Part shown: piece by piece, positions 10,872 to 22,000 of the stretch
How the letters are laid out: every line of letters starts with the position of its first letter
How positions within the stretch are numbered: the first letter of the stretch is position 1
Source of the DNA: Neovahlkampfia damariscottae
Lineage: Eukaryota; Heterolobosea; Selenaionea; Neovahlkampfiida; Neovahlkampfiidae
Length of the DNA: 64,000 nt
NCBI GenBank assembly: GCA_016618085.1
Contig: JABLTG010000006.1
Location: 186,001 to 250,000, forward strand
Reading direction: 5' to 3'
Notes under the pieces: generated by a model
What the model was told of the DNA's origin: nothing
Databases searched by the model: none
Seen by the model: the letters and a program-made list of their open reading frames with translations, nothing else
Made by a program: the position numbers and the translations under genes

Positions 10872-12408
10872 TCAAAATTTATTTTCATTAGATATCATTG
10901 AAACTAATTTTCTATTATATTTTGAAACTACTTCTGTTGAAATAAATGGTAAATACAAAGTATATAATTCATAATGATTTGCAATTTGACTTCTCACTAA
11001 ACCAATTCTTTCACAACCTAATTCATCTTCTACTGTTTCTTTATACCAAAATTGATAATCTTTTTCTGTAATACCAATTTCAGAAAATCCATTTTCTCTG
11101 TATGTCATACTTGTTTGAACCATTTTCCAAACTAAATCCTTAATTTCTTGTGCTGAAAATTTTGTTGAATATTTTTCATCTGTTGTATTCAAAGTTATAA
11201 TTCTAGGTGCAATAACTCGATTTGTTAATCTGTCAATATAAATAAAATGAATCAATCCAGGAAAATAATTTATATAATGAAGAACGTTGAAATGACCTTC
11301 TTCTGATTTTACTGATAAAAATGAAGAATAACTAATTAAACTCTGATCAATAATTGATGATATTTTCAAAAAATATTCTTTTGAATCTTTTGGTGAAGTA
11401 ATTGATGAATCACAAATTAAAATTAAAGATAAATTTGATGAATAATTCTCAATAAAAACTGGGTATTCAGTTGATATTTTTAAATTTGGTTTTACAAAAT
11501 TGACTTTTTCAAAAATGAAATTTCTCATTTCTTCTTCTTCCTCTGTCATTTCTTCTTCTTTTTCATTTAGTTGTTCAAGTAATTCTTCATTCATTTGTTC
11601 TGTTTGATCAATTTCTTCAACTTTATCCATAGGTATTTCTGATGATCCTATTTCTTCAATTTTTCCATTCAATTCTTCGTTTAGTTTTTCTTGTGGTTTT
11701 TCTGTTTCCTTTGGTTTTGGTTTTATAGAATTCGCAAAAATAATTAAATGAAATAAATCTTTTGGTGATAAATTCCATGATTTTTGTTTCGTATAAATAG
11801 ATAAATACTTAGTTCCAACTAATAAAACTGCGTGTGAAATTTCTGAATATTTTTTGAGTTCATTTTCAACTGATATTTTAATCAGATCTCTAATATGTTC
11901 TCCAACTTCAACTTTTTCAATACCTTAAAAAAATAAAAAAAAAAAAGAATGAAGTTTACCTTGAACAAGAAAACTTTGATTTGTGCCAGTCAATTGATTC
12001 AACGAAGAAGCCAAAGGACTCAAATTTTCATTAATTAAATTTCTATTTATACTCTGATTATAAAGTGATTTTGGTAGCATAATTTTACATCTAAACATAA
12101 ATAACTCATGAAGTAATTCTAAGAGTTTTTTTAAAAATGTAATTGAATCCTTTTCATCAGTAACAACACCATACATTATGGTCCTTTCTCCTAATACTAT
12201 TATTTTTTAATTAATTTTGATTTATTTTACGAATGTTGCTCATTATCATTTTTTCGTTTCCATTTGTTGTTATTGAAGTCAAGGAAGAATCAAAATAATC
12301 TACAGTCATTTCTTGTTGAGTTGCTAAAGTGGTTGTTAAAATTTCTCCAACTGTTTCATCGTCACAATAAATTGCAACACTCCCAAGCGCAATGAAATAA
12401 TTCTTCAT
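10872..12408 (-). CDS. HPS1: HPS1-like subunit of BLOC-3 (Rab GEF)
   Basis: Three exons (12408-12231, 12190-11960, 11923-10872) give 486 residues. The C-terminal part contains YFPGLIHFIYIDRLTNRVIA, very close to the human HPS1 block [20 protein letters not shown], then HYELYTLYLPFISTEVV against human CYELLALHLSVIPTDLL. The N-terminal 100 residues match the first longin domain of HPS1 in order and spacing. An acidic Glu/Gln linker lies near residues 220-250. HPS1 with HPS4 forms BLOC-3, the exchange factor for Rab32/38 in lysosome-related organelle biogenesis. The start is the Met at 12408, because the longer frame runs through the CCAAT box only 5 bases upstream. The divergent N6AMT1 gene starts 47 bases away. 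No HPS4 is in the window. Confidence 0.8.
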
Positions 12409-12455
12409 TTTAATTGGATAACGTTTTGGTTGTGAATTTGTTTTAATTTTGAGGA
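12409..12455. promoter_or_regulatory. 47-base bidirectional promoter with CCAAT box
   Basis: The whole space between the ATGs of HPS1 (minus) and N6AMT1 (plus) is 47 bases. ATTGG at 12413-12417 lies 5 bases from one ATG and about 40 from the other, so at least one 5' leader must be extremely short or start inside the other gene's coding region. Confidence 0.5.
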
Positions 12456-13178
12456 ATGACTTCTGAATATGATCCAAATATTGACCATATCTCAAGCAAG
12501 GATTATAAAAATATTTATGAACCAAATACAGACACTTACATTTTTGTCGACGCTTTAGAATTAGAAAAAGATTTTATTTTGAATGAAATAAACCCAAAAA
12601 TCTGTTTTGAAATAGGGTTTACAATTTATTATTAACCATATTTCAAGTTCTGGAAGTGGTTTCATTATTACTTTTTTGTCAAAAATGTTAAAAAAAAATT
12701 CAAAAAACTTTATTAGTTTTTGTAGTGATATAAACCCAAATGCAATCAAAATATCAAAAAATACCTTAAAAAATAATGAAATTGAAAATTATGACACCAT
12801 TTTATGCAATTTAGTTGATCCTTTTTTGAAAAAAATGAAGGTGGATGTTTTATTATTTAATCCACCATACGTACCAAGTGACAAAGAAGAACTAGGATTC
12901 AATGATATTAGAGCTTCATATGCTGGTGGAAAAGATGGAATGGAAATCACAAATCAACTTTTACCAGTGATAGATGTTCGTTCAAACTTTTTTTTTTATT
13001 CATTTTTTTTCAGACAATTTTAAATAAGAATGGTGTATTTTATATGATTGCAATTGATGAAAATAAACCAAAGAAAATACTGAAACTATTTCCTGAACCT
13101 TTTTATAAATCAAGTGTTGTTTTAAAAAGAATTAGAGGAGAAGAACATTTGTATCTGTTGAAATTTTGGAAACAATGA
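12456..13178 (+). CDS. N6AMT1: N6AMT1/HemK2-type glutamine methyltransferase
   Basis: Three exons (12456-12616, 12648-12975, 13014-13178) give 217 residues against 214 in human. The order of motifs is that of the family: YEPNTDTYIFVDALE, the SAM-binding EIGSGSG, a CSDINPNA strand, and the catalytic NPPYVPS. RASYAGGKDGMEITN matches human AAWAGGRNGREVMD. The enzyme, with TRMT112, methylates the Gln of the GGQ motif in release factor eRF1. The second intron uses the donor GTTCGT, which is unusual for this window. Confidence 0.93.
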
Positions 13179-13263
13179 AGAGTATTTTAAATGTTGTTTC
13201 ACATTATAAATTTTCCCAACCAATCAATTCGGTTTCTTTTTATTTTTTACTGTTATACCAAAA

Positions 13264-14649
13264 ATGAAGAGGTTGTTCAAACCTGTTATCCTAAAACGAA
13301 ATTTTATCAATTTTTCAACTCAAAATATACTTTCACCTGTTTATAAGATTGTTTTAACAGGAGGTTTTTTTTTTCTTTGGTTTCTAATTCAAAAAGGACC
13401 ATGTGGTGGAAAGAGTACAGCTCTGTCATTCCTAACTGACAGATTATCAAATTTAGGATATAGAGTATATAATGTCACTGAGATGGCTACTCTTTTATTT
13501 TTAGGTGGAGCTAAATTTTCACCTGATATGTCCAAGGATGAATTATTGACTTTTGAAGCTTCATTAATAAAATCACAATTGGCATTAGAAGATGCATTTT
13601 ATGATATTGCAAAAAGTACAGGAAAAAAATCAATAGTTATTTGTGACAGAGGAGCAATGGTAAAATTATTTTTATTAAATTTTTGCGAAAAAGGATGCTG
13701 TTGCTTATATGGAGTTTTACAAAGCTTTAAATTAAAATTTTGACTAGTGAAGATGATTCTGAAGCGATGATGGATTTAAATGATTGGAATATCATGAAAT
13801 TACGTGAAATTCGTTATGATTGTGTAATTCATCTAGTAACAGCTGCAATTGGAGCTGAAAAATGTAAAAAATAGATTAACTAATAAATATAAAGACTATA
13901 CAAATGAAAATAACACAACTAGATTGGAGACACCTAAACAGGCAGCAGAATTAGATCTAAAATTGAGAGATGCATGGAATGGTCATCCAAATTTCAACAT
14001 TATTGATAATTCAACTGGATTTCAAGATAAAATTAACAGAGTAGTTGCAACTGTTAGTAAAAGTAAGTCTTATTTTTTTTTTTGAAAACAGGCATTGGAT
14101 TACCTGAACCTTCATTGGTGAAAAGAAAATTTTTGATGAGATCATCGTTTCAAATTGATCCAAATGAGTTCCCTGTTAAATGTGAAGAAGTTTATATTGA
14201 AGAAATATTTTTAAAAGTGAAAGATCCAAAAGAACAAGTCAGAATTCGAAAACGTGGACAAAAAGGTTATTTTTCATATCATTTATCTCAAAGAATATCT
14301 GATTTTCAACATGAAGATGATGCAACTTACAGACCAATTTCAGCAAGAAATTATGTGACATTGTTAGGTATTCAAATATTTTTTTTTTATTCTTTCGATA
14401 GGACAAGCTGATCCTGATTATCTGAAAATCAAAAAGAAAATATATTCATTTGTATACAAAGCTTATTATTATGAGTTGACTGAGTTTATTCAACCTAGGG
14501 AAGGAATGAAATTTTTAGAAGTAGAATCTGACCAAAATGTGCTTTTGCCTCCATTTTTGGAAGAATTTGTGAAGAAAGAAGTAACAGACCGAAAAAAATA
14601 TCGTTCAATCAGTCTTGCAAAAATTAAAGAACAAAATGATTCGAAATAA
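13264..14649 (+). CDS. TTD14: TTD14-like P-loop and CYTH-type nucleotide-binding protein
   Basis: Seven exons (13264-13363, 13397-13659, 13694-13713, 13748-13863, 13895-14062, 14092-14367, 14402-14649) give 396 residues. A Walker A loop, GGPCGGKSTAL, follows a short basic N-terminus, then VICDRGAMDAVAYM, RYDCVIHLVTAAIGAEKYYT and AWNGHPNFNIIDN, in the order seen in TRPL translocation defect protein 14 and its protist and fungal homologues. The C-terminal half, with EEVYIEEIFLKV and RIRKRGQKG, fits the CYTH-like triphosphate-binding fold of that family. The fly protein binds GTP and PtdIns3P and helps transport a TRP channel. One exon is only 20 bases. A CCAAT box lies at 13220-13224. Confidence 0.85.
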
Positions 14650-14710
14650 ATTCATTGGTTGTTTTTAAATTCGCTCAAAAAATTGAAAAATTTCTCATTG
14701 GCCAACTGAG

Positions 14711-17519
14711 ATGAAAAGAAAGAAATTTGTTGTTCCTTTCGCAAAGAAACCTGACCAAGTAACTCAAAACGTGGAAACAAAAAACAAAGTACCAGAAAAA
14801 AATGAAAACAACAAGGAAATAGATGCCACAAAAAAAAAGAATGAGATAAAAAAAACATTGGTCAAAAAAGAAGAACCTGTGAAAAAAGTGGTTCCAAAAG
14901 TCACAAATTCAAAATTTAAACCACCAAAAATGATTTCTAAAACAGAGGTTACCAAAAAAACAAAAGTACAAAATGACGAAGAAGAAACTGAAGTCGAAAC
15001 GCATTATTGGTCGGTAATGTATACAAAAAGAAGTAACAAGAAACATAAAACTTATGATGATGGATTTTTAACGATTTATCCACATAAATACGTACTCTTG
15101 GATACCAGCGGAAAAACTTTATATCAAAGAACTGAATCGAAAACAATACAAGATTTTAAGCCAGGTCAAGGATATGAATTAGGTCAAAAAGAATTGGAAT
15201 TTGTGAAATTAATTCCTTCTATTGATTTTATTAGTGGAAAATGTTTTTTTCAAGAAACATCAAAACCTTCTGTTCCAATTAAAAGAGCACAATCCGTCAC
15301 AAAGAAATTTATTCCACAAAAGAGTTCGGTTGTTGAAGTAATTGAAAAGAAAATCGATCCAACACCAAATGGTGCATATGTTTTGAATCCAGATCATCCA
15401 AAAAAAGATTCAGCAGGCAATTTAATTCATGATGTTTATATTGATCCAAAATTATCAAAACTATTGAGAGATTATCAGTTGGAAGGTGTTCAATTTATGT
15501 ATGATTGCGTAATGGGAAATAAAGATTATCAAGGCAAAGGTGTTTTATTAGCAGATGAAATGGGTCTTGGAAAATCAGTACATCAACATCTTTTTCTAAA
15601 TCTTCTTATACAGGTTCAAACAGTGACATTAATTTGGACTCTTTTAAAACGTGGTCTAAATGGAAAGGGAACTATAAAAAAAGCTATTGTTGTTACAAAT
15701 TCAAGTATTGTCAAAAATTGGAGAAAAGAATTCAAAAAATGGTTGGGAGATGAAAGACTCAAACCATTAGTAGCATCTGCAAAAACTACAAAAGTATCAA
15801 CCGAAGACATAATCAATGATTTTAAAACAGGTCATTTTCCTGTTTTGATTATTTCTTATGATTTATGTGTGAGAAATGCAAAATTATTACAAGAATGCAG
15901 ATGTGACTTATTAGTTTGTGATGAAGGACATAAATTGAAAAATAAGGTAATTATCCAGCATTTATAATTTATTGAACAGAGTATAAAAATATATTCGGCA
16001 TTGAAAGGAATCAAAACAACTAGAAAAGTAATATTGAGTGGAACACCATTACAAAATAATCTTGATGAATTTTTCTGTGTTGTTGATTTTATTAATCCAG
16101 GATTGTTAGTTGGTGGAGATGCATCTGCATTTTCAAATTTATTTACAAATCCAATTTCAAAGAGCAGAGAACCTTCTGCTTCAAAAAATGATAAAAAAAT
16201 TGGATCAGAAAGAGAAAAAGCATTGAATGATTTAACAAATTTATTCATTCTCAGAAGAACAAATACTTTATTAACAAAATTATTACCACCAAAAAGTACT
16301 GTTTCAAATTTTTTAATATTTAGAGGATTTGATTGTATTTTGTGGAATGTCAGATCTTCAAAAAAAGTTATATTTGCATGTTATTAAATCAAAAACATTG
16401 AGGGATATTTTATATGATGATAGGTCTAGCAATAATACTCTTTCAATGATTCAAAATTTGAAAAATTTATTGACACATCCAAATATGATTTATAGACAAA
16501 TAAAAGGAAGTGAGGATGAAGAAAGTGAAATTGTATTGAAAGAAGTTTGGAAAGGTGCAGAAAAGTTATTTCCAAAAGACTACAATTCAAAAACAAATGA
16601 ACATTCAAATAAGATGATCATTTTATTCAACATGTTGGAAGAATTTAAAAAGACAAATGAAAGAATTGTAATTGTTTCTAATTTTACAACTGTAAACAAT
16701 ATATCTTATTCTAAGATTTAATAGATTCTTGATGAAATTCAATTAATGTTGACACATCATGATTACACTTATTCTCGTTTGGATGGATCTACTTCTGCAT
16801 CAAAAAGACAAGATTTAATTGATGCTTTTAATGTTCCAACTTCTAAAACATTTGCATTTCTCTTGAGCGCAAAAGCTGGAGGTTTTGGGATCAATTTGAT
16901 TGGAGCAAACAGATTGATTTTATTTGATCCCGATTGGAATCCTAGTGTGGATTTGCAAGCAATGGTAAGTTTAAAGTAATTCTCATCAAAAGGCTCGTGT
17001 TTATCGTGAAGGACAAAAGAAAAATGTTTTTGTTTATAGATTCATTTCAACTGGTACAATTGAAGAAAAAATATTTCAACGACAAATCGTAAAAACAAGT
17101 TTAAGTGATTCTGTTGTTGATGAAAAAAAGTCAAAGTCATCATTTAGTAAAGAGATGTTACGTGAATTATTCATTTACAAAGAAGGTATAATTTGAATGA
17201 CTAAACCAACTGTTAATTAGATACAATATGTTCAACTTATCCAATTAAAGAAAATGAAGATTTTTTGCAAACTGTAAAAGAACATGATCCAATTTTTTAT
17301 GATGCCATCATCAATAATTCAATGAAGGATTTGATCACCTATGTTAAAAATGATGACAAAGTAAAAATTGAAGATATCAAAGAAATTGATGAAGACGACG
17401 AAGATAGTGATGAAGATGAAGCAAAAATGATTGAAGAAGAAGAAGAAGAAGAAGAAGAATTTCAATTTGACAATGAAAAAGAAGAAGAACCTGAAAACAA
17501 AAAAAGAAAATTAAAATAA
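14711..17519 (+). CDS. RAD54B: RAD54B-like SNF2 DNA translocase
   Basis: Seven exons (14711-15577, 15614-15946, 15980-16295, 16324-16691, 16725-16964, 16993-17185, 17221-17519) give 871 residues. After a basic tail comes a domain with YTKRSNKKHKTYDDGFLTIY and a later SGKCFFQ, matching the region ahead of the helicase in RAD54B. Helicase motifs follow: Q-like LRDYQLEGVQFMYD, motif I DEMGLGKS, II DEGH, III LSGTPLQN, then SRLDGSTS, LLSAKAGGFGINLIGANRLI and DPDWNP, and VYREGQKKNVFVYRFISTGT. These drive ATP-dependent branch migration and Rad51 remodelling in homologous recombination. The C-terminus is a Glu/Asp tail with a basic end. CCAAT-type boxes are at 14654 and 14697. The stop is 4 bases from the MED21 stop. 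Confidence 0.9.
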
Positions 17520-17523
17520 TATT

Positions 17524-17946
17524 TTACATTTTCATTGTTTCTGTGATTTCTTTTAATGCTCCACTCACATTATTTAACATATTTTGAGTTTTATTCATTG
17601 AATCTATTAACTCTTCTGATTTTTTTTCATTTTCTTCGTTTAATCTTTTCATTTCTTTTAGTTGTTCTTCTTCCGTCAGATCTACTCCTGGTAATTCATC
17701 TATTAATTTATCAAATTCATCACATGCTTTTATAATTTCTTCACCCATAAAAATTGCTTTTTCTCGAATATTTGTTGGTTCAACACCTTCATTATTCTCA
17801 AGTTTTAAATTTTTTGTTGATGCTTGCAATTTTATATATTCTTCTGAAGACAAAGGTTGTGCCACCTCTTGTAGCCTTCCTATTGAGTTGTAAAATAAAA
17901 AAGATATTTGAGTCAGTTGAGTTTGTAACTGAGAAACTTTGTCCAT
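17524..17946 (-). CDS. MED21: Mediator complex subunit 21
   Basis: Single exon, 140 residues, about the usual MED21 length. It opens MDKVSQLQTQLTQISFLFYN, like human [20 protein letters not shown], then has an IGRLQEVAQP block, a CDEFDKLIDELPG segment equal to human IDVLIDSLPS, and a long C-terminal coiled coil. MED21 pairs with MED7 in the middle module of Mediator and contacts RNA polymerase II. A longer frame begins at 17961, but its extra codons encode the CCAAT element itself, so the Met at 17946 is chosen. It shares a promoter with the divergent WWE-DCUN1 gene. Confidence 0.85.
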   Translation of the reverse strand: MDKVSQLQTQLTQISFLFYNSIGRLQEVAQPLSSEEYIKLQASTKNLKLENNEGVEPTNIREKAIFMGEEIIKACDEFDKLIDELPGVDLTEEEQLKEMKRLNEENEKKSEELIDSMNKTQNMLNNVSGALKEITETMKM

Positions 17947-18094
17947 TATTTGACCAATCAAACAAAATTGTGTGAAGAAAATTAAAATAATTTGAAAATA
18001 AATTTTGTTGAGAAAAAGTTCATTTCAAATTTGAATTGTGTTCAAAATAAACCAAAATCATTGGATAATTTCAACAAATCACAATTTAACGACC
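17947..18094. promoter_or_regulatory. Bidirectional promoter with CCAAT box
   Basis: 148 bases between MED21 (minus) and the WWE-DCUN1 gene (plus). CCAAT lies at 17954-17958, directly beside the MED21 ATG and about 137 bases from the other start. Confidence 0.45.
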
Positions 18095-18989
18095 ATGCCA
18101 AAGTATTTAGAAATTGGAGAAGAAACTCCTCAATGGGAGTGGAACAATGGAAGTCGTTGGCAAAAAATAGAAACAAATGCAGCAAATCAAATTGAACAAG
18201 CATATCAAAAAAATTCAAAAGGTTCAGTTCAAGTAAAAAAAAAAAAAAAATAAATTAAAAAAAAAAAGGTTTACATGAATTACACATATTACACAATTTC
18301 ACTTGCAACAATGGAACAAGAAAATAGAGACTCATATAATAAAAGACCAATCCGTCGAAATTTAGTTAAAACAAATGTTAAAAAAGTCAACGTTGAAGAA
18401 TTAAACAAACTTTATGGAAAATATAAAGATAGTGATGAAGATGTTATTACAGGAGAAGGAATTATGAATTTCTGTGGTGATTTCAATATTAACCCAGAAG
18501 AGTAAAAGAAAATATTTTTTTTTAAACTCTTTTAGTATTTCTTTGATGATTTTATTTTGGAAATTAGGATGTGATACAAAATACACATTAACAGAAACAC
18601 AATTTGTTAATGGTCTTGCAGAATTAGGAATGGAAACAAGTTCAAAAATTAAATCAAAAATGTCTTCCATTAAAAATGAAATTTCAAACGCAAAAGATTT
18701 TAAAAAGTTTTATATGTGGTGTTTTACTTATATGAAAGATCCAACTCAAAAAAGAATTCATATTGATTTTGCTCTTCCAACTTGGTCTTTAGTTATGAAA
18801 GGAAGATATAAATATTTACAAGAATGGATTGATTTTTGGAAAAATGGAAAAGATAAAACAATTCCAAAAGATGTATGGTCTCAATTCTTAGAATTTACAA
18901 AAGATACTACTTTTACAAATTGGAATGATTTTGATCCTGGTGCTTATCCAATTTCAATTGAAGAATTTGTTGATTCAATGAAAAAATAA
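18095..18989 (+). CDS. WWE domain fused to DCN1-like (PONY/DCUN1) domain
   Basis: Three exons (18095-18232, 18269-18501, 18536-18989) give 274 residues. Residues about 10-75 are a WWE domain: PQWEWNNGSRWQKIETNAAN, IEQAY, YMNYTYYTISLATMEQ, then the closing RPIRR. The rest is a DCUN1 domain: LYGKYKDSDEDVITGEGI, KLGCDTKYTLTETQFVNGL, FYMWCFTYMK, ALPTWSLVM, WIDFW, and WNDFDPGAYPISIEEFV near the end. DCN1 proteins are E3 co-factors that promote NEDD8 transfer to cullins and usually carry UBA or a lipid anchor in front. WWE domains in other proteins bind poly-ADP-ribose or phospho-sugar or nucleotide ligands and occur in E3 ligases and PARPs. The frame stays continuous across the WWE/DCUN1 join inside exon 2, so the fusion is not a splicing artefact of my model. 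Confidence 0.85.
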
Positions 18990-19005
18990 ACTTCTTTATT
19001 TTGAT

Positions 19006-22000
19006 TTAAACAGGTCTTTTTAAATATTTAGTTTTTTTTTTTTTTTTGACTTACGAATGCATTCCAAGTTTAGTTTGAAATTCTAATTTTAATCGTTTTT
19101 GTTGAAGGAAAAATCTTTTACGATATCTCCATTTTATTAATTCATCAATTATTAAAATGAGTATTAATGATACCAATAATACAATCAAATAAACATAAAA
19201 CTAAAATATAAAAAAATTTCTTTTTTTTACTGGAAATTTTGTTGGAATGTACATTTGAAATGGTAAATCTCTATGAATGATTAAAATTGAAAAAAATGAA
19301 AATAAAATTTGTAATATGATCACTAAAGGTACAAAAAATGTCCAAATTAAATTTCTACAAGGAAATATTTGAAAAATACTATAATAAGGATGAATTTCCG
19401 TTACTGAAATTAAACACATAAAAATTACAACAGAAAGTAAAGTCATATTTTGTGCATAAACGATACATGCTCTGACAAAATTGTGTTGATAAATTTCTTG
19501 ATTGATTGTTCCTCCCCAAACAATTGACCAATTAATTTCTGGTATAAATGAAGTCAAAGTGAAAGTATACATGAAAAAACAAATGATACAGGGTATAAAA
19601 CATTTCAAAAGAATAATAATTAATCTTTTAAAAGCGTTCCAATTCTGTTTTGTATTCTTTTCTGATATTAAATCCATCATATTTTTTTCAATTGGATTAA
19701 AAATTAAAGAAATTGATAAAATTGGATTAATTACTAACATAATCCATACTTTATATTTTAGTTTAATAATTTCTTACACATTTGAATTCCGTCCATTATT
19801 GGAGGAAGAAATCCTAAAATACCAAAAAATTGAATGAAGAAAAGTATCAAATTGAAAATTAAATAACATTCAAATGATTGTTTCATATTCTTTTCTAATC
19901 TTCTTGTTTCTTTAATTAATTGATAAACCAATGAAAATATATTTCCATTTTTTACTTGAAATTGACATGGAAAATTAACCATCGCACCACTATTTTGAAA
20001 ACTCTTCAAAGTATTATTCATTGAATTTAAAGGTAAATTAAAAGCAGGAGTTTGTTCTTCAAATGAACTTGGATCCACTGATATTGCTACATTACTTTGA
20101 ACATAAATGGGTGAGTTTTGAACTGCAGTTGAACTTCCAATTGACAAAACAATTTCACCATTATCTTGTAAAATCTTAATCAATTCTTTTGATGTTTTTG
20201 AGTTTACATCACAAAATAATGAAACTAAAAGAGGAACATTCTTGATTGGTTAAAATTAACATTTTGACTTACATCAACCGATTTTAAATGAGATTTGATT
20301 TGTTCAATTCCATGAGGTAATTGTGCTTTTAAATCAGATTCATCAAGTTCAACACCTGTTTCTTCTAATGAAATGCATGAATTCCAACCCTAAAATATTA
20401 ATTCTTCAAAATATCAAACTGTATCAATTCCTAATTTTTGACCAAACGCTTTTGATCTTTGTTCATTTTTTGGAGATGCATAAATGAATCTAATACCAGA
20501 ATTATCATATAAATTTTCAATCCATTGTTGAATTCCATTTTTTGGATCTCTACCAAGACCAATCATACCTAAAAATATTTGTCCTTTTTGAATTGTTTTA
20601 GCAATTGATTTTACATTCAATTTTTCAATTTCTGATTCTTCAGTATCAAATGGTATTCCAATTTCTGATTCATCATCAATATGTAAAATTGATTGTTCTT
20701 GTGATAAATTATTCAAAACAAAATTTTGATATTTATTATCAATTGGTGAAAATGAAACAGCTACAACATATAAATCTTTTCTAAATCTCCAATTTTTATA
20801 AGTTTGAATCAACTCTTTTTTAATAGTTTCTTGTAATGGTTGAATACCAAAACCATCAAAATAATCTAAAATGAGCATTAGTATTTATTTTTGTGTATAT
20901 TTTTACGTGAACAATAATCAATCAATAAAGTAGGTTCTCCATGTGAATGAATTTGAAATCCATCTTCATAAGAAACAATAACAGAACTAATTTGTTGTAA
21001 TCCTCTTTGTGTATGAATTTCTTTATGTGATTTAAAAATATCAATAATATCATCTTGAAATCCAATTTCTTTTCCTAATAAATAAACATATTCTATTTTT
21101 TTTTTGATGATTAATATCTTTTTTGAAATTACTCTTCCATAATGCAATGCTATCTTCACAAAGACATTTCTTTTCATTTGATAAATCAGATTTTGTTGTT
21201 AAAATACAATTTAATCCTAATGGTTTCAATGATGTCATATGTGATTCCCAATTATCATCTTCAAATTTCAAATTAAATTCTGAACTTGTATCTTTATTAA
21301 TATCAAGAATTTTGAATAAAGAAGAATCTTGTGGTGGAAAAAAAGCTCTTGATTCTGTTTTTGATTCTTCTTCATCAACATTTGAAATTCTGAGATCTTT
21401 GTTGGAAAGAAAATTTTCACTTTCAACTTTTTTATCTTCTTCTAAAATTTCTTCAATATTTTTAATACATGGTGATGGTGATGGTACAGGTGATTTGTAA
21501 AATGCCAAATCTGATTCTTCCATATTTTTTAATTCAATTTCTGTTTGTTCTTCATCTCTTTTTTTCATTTCTTCTTCTAATTCTTGTTCTTTTTCATATT
21601 CATCAATATCTTCTTCTACATCTTCATTTTTGATTAAATTAATTTTTTGACTTTCAAATGCATCTTCTTCATCTTCTTCTTCTTCTTCTTCATCTTGTTT
21701 TCTTTTTGAATATTCAATTTCTTCTTCTGATTTAAACATTAAAACTCGGCTTGGAATATCTAATTTTATTGTGAAATTAAATATGTAACTTACAAAATTC
21801 CTTTTTTTGTTAAGTTTCATTTTTGACTTACATCAGATAGAACACCATCTCTATCAATAAAAAATACATTGGTAATTGATCCTAAACATAATAAATTATC
21901 ATAAATCTGTTCAGTACTAAAAAGAACACTAAAAAATGATTTCATCAATAAAACTAGAAAAAATGAATTTTTGAAGTCTTTTTCTTACAAAATGGAATTC

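Noticed and set aside
17947-17961. Upstream in-frame starts for MED21 and many other genes
   Set aside because: The added codons translate the CCAAT/ATTGG element itself; the same pattern in MED21, BRK1, OGDH, MFS and others argues for the inner ATG.
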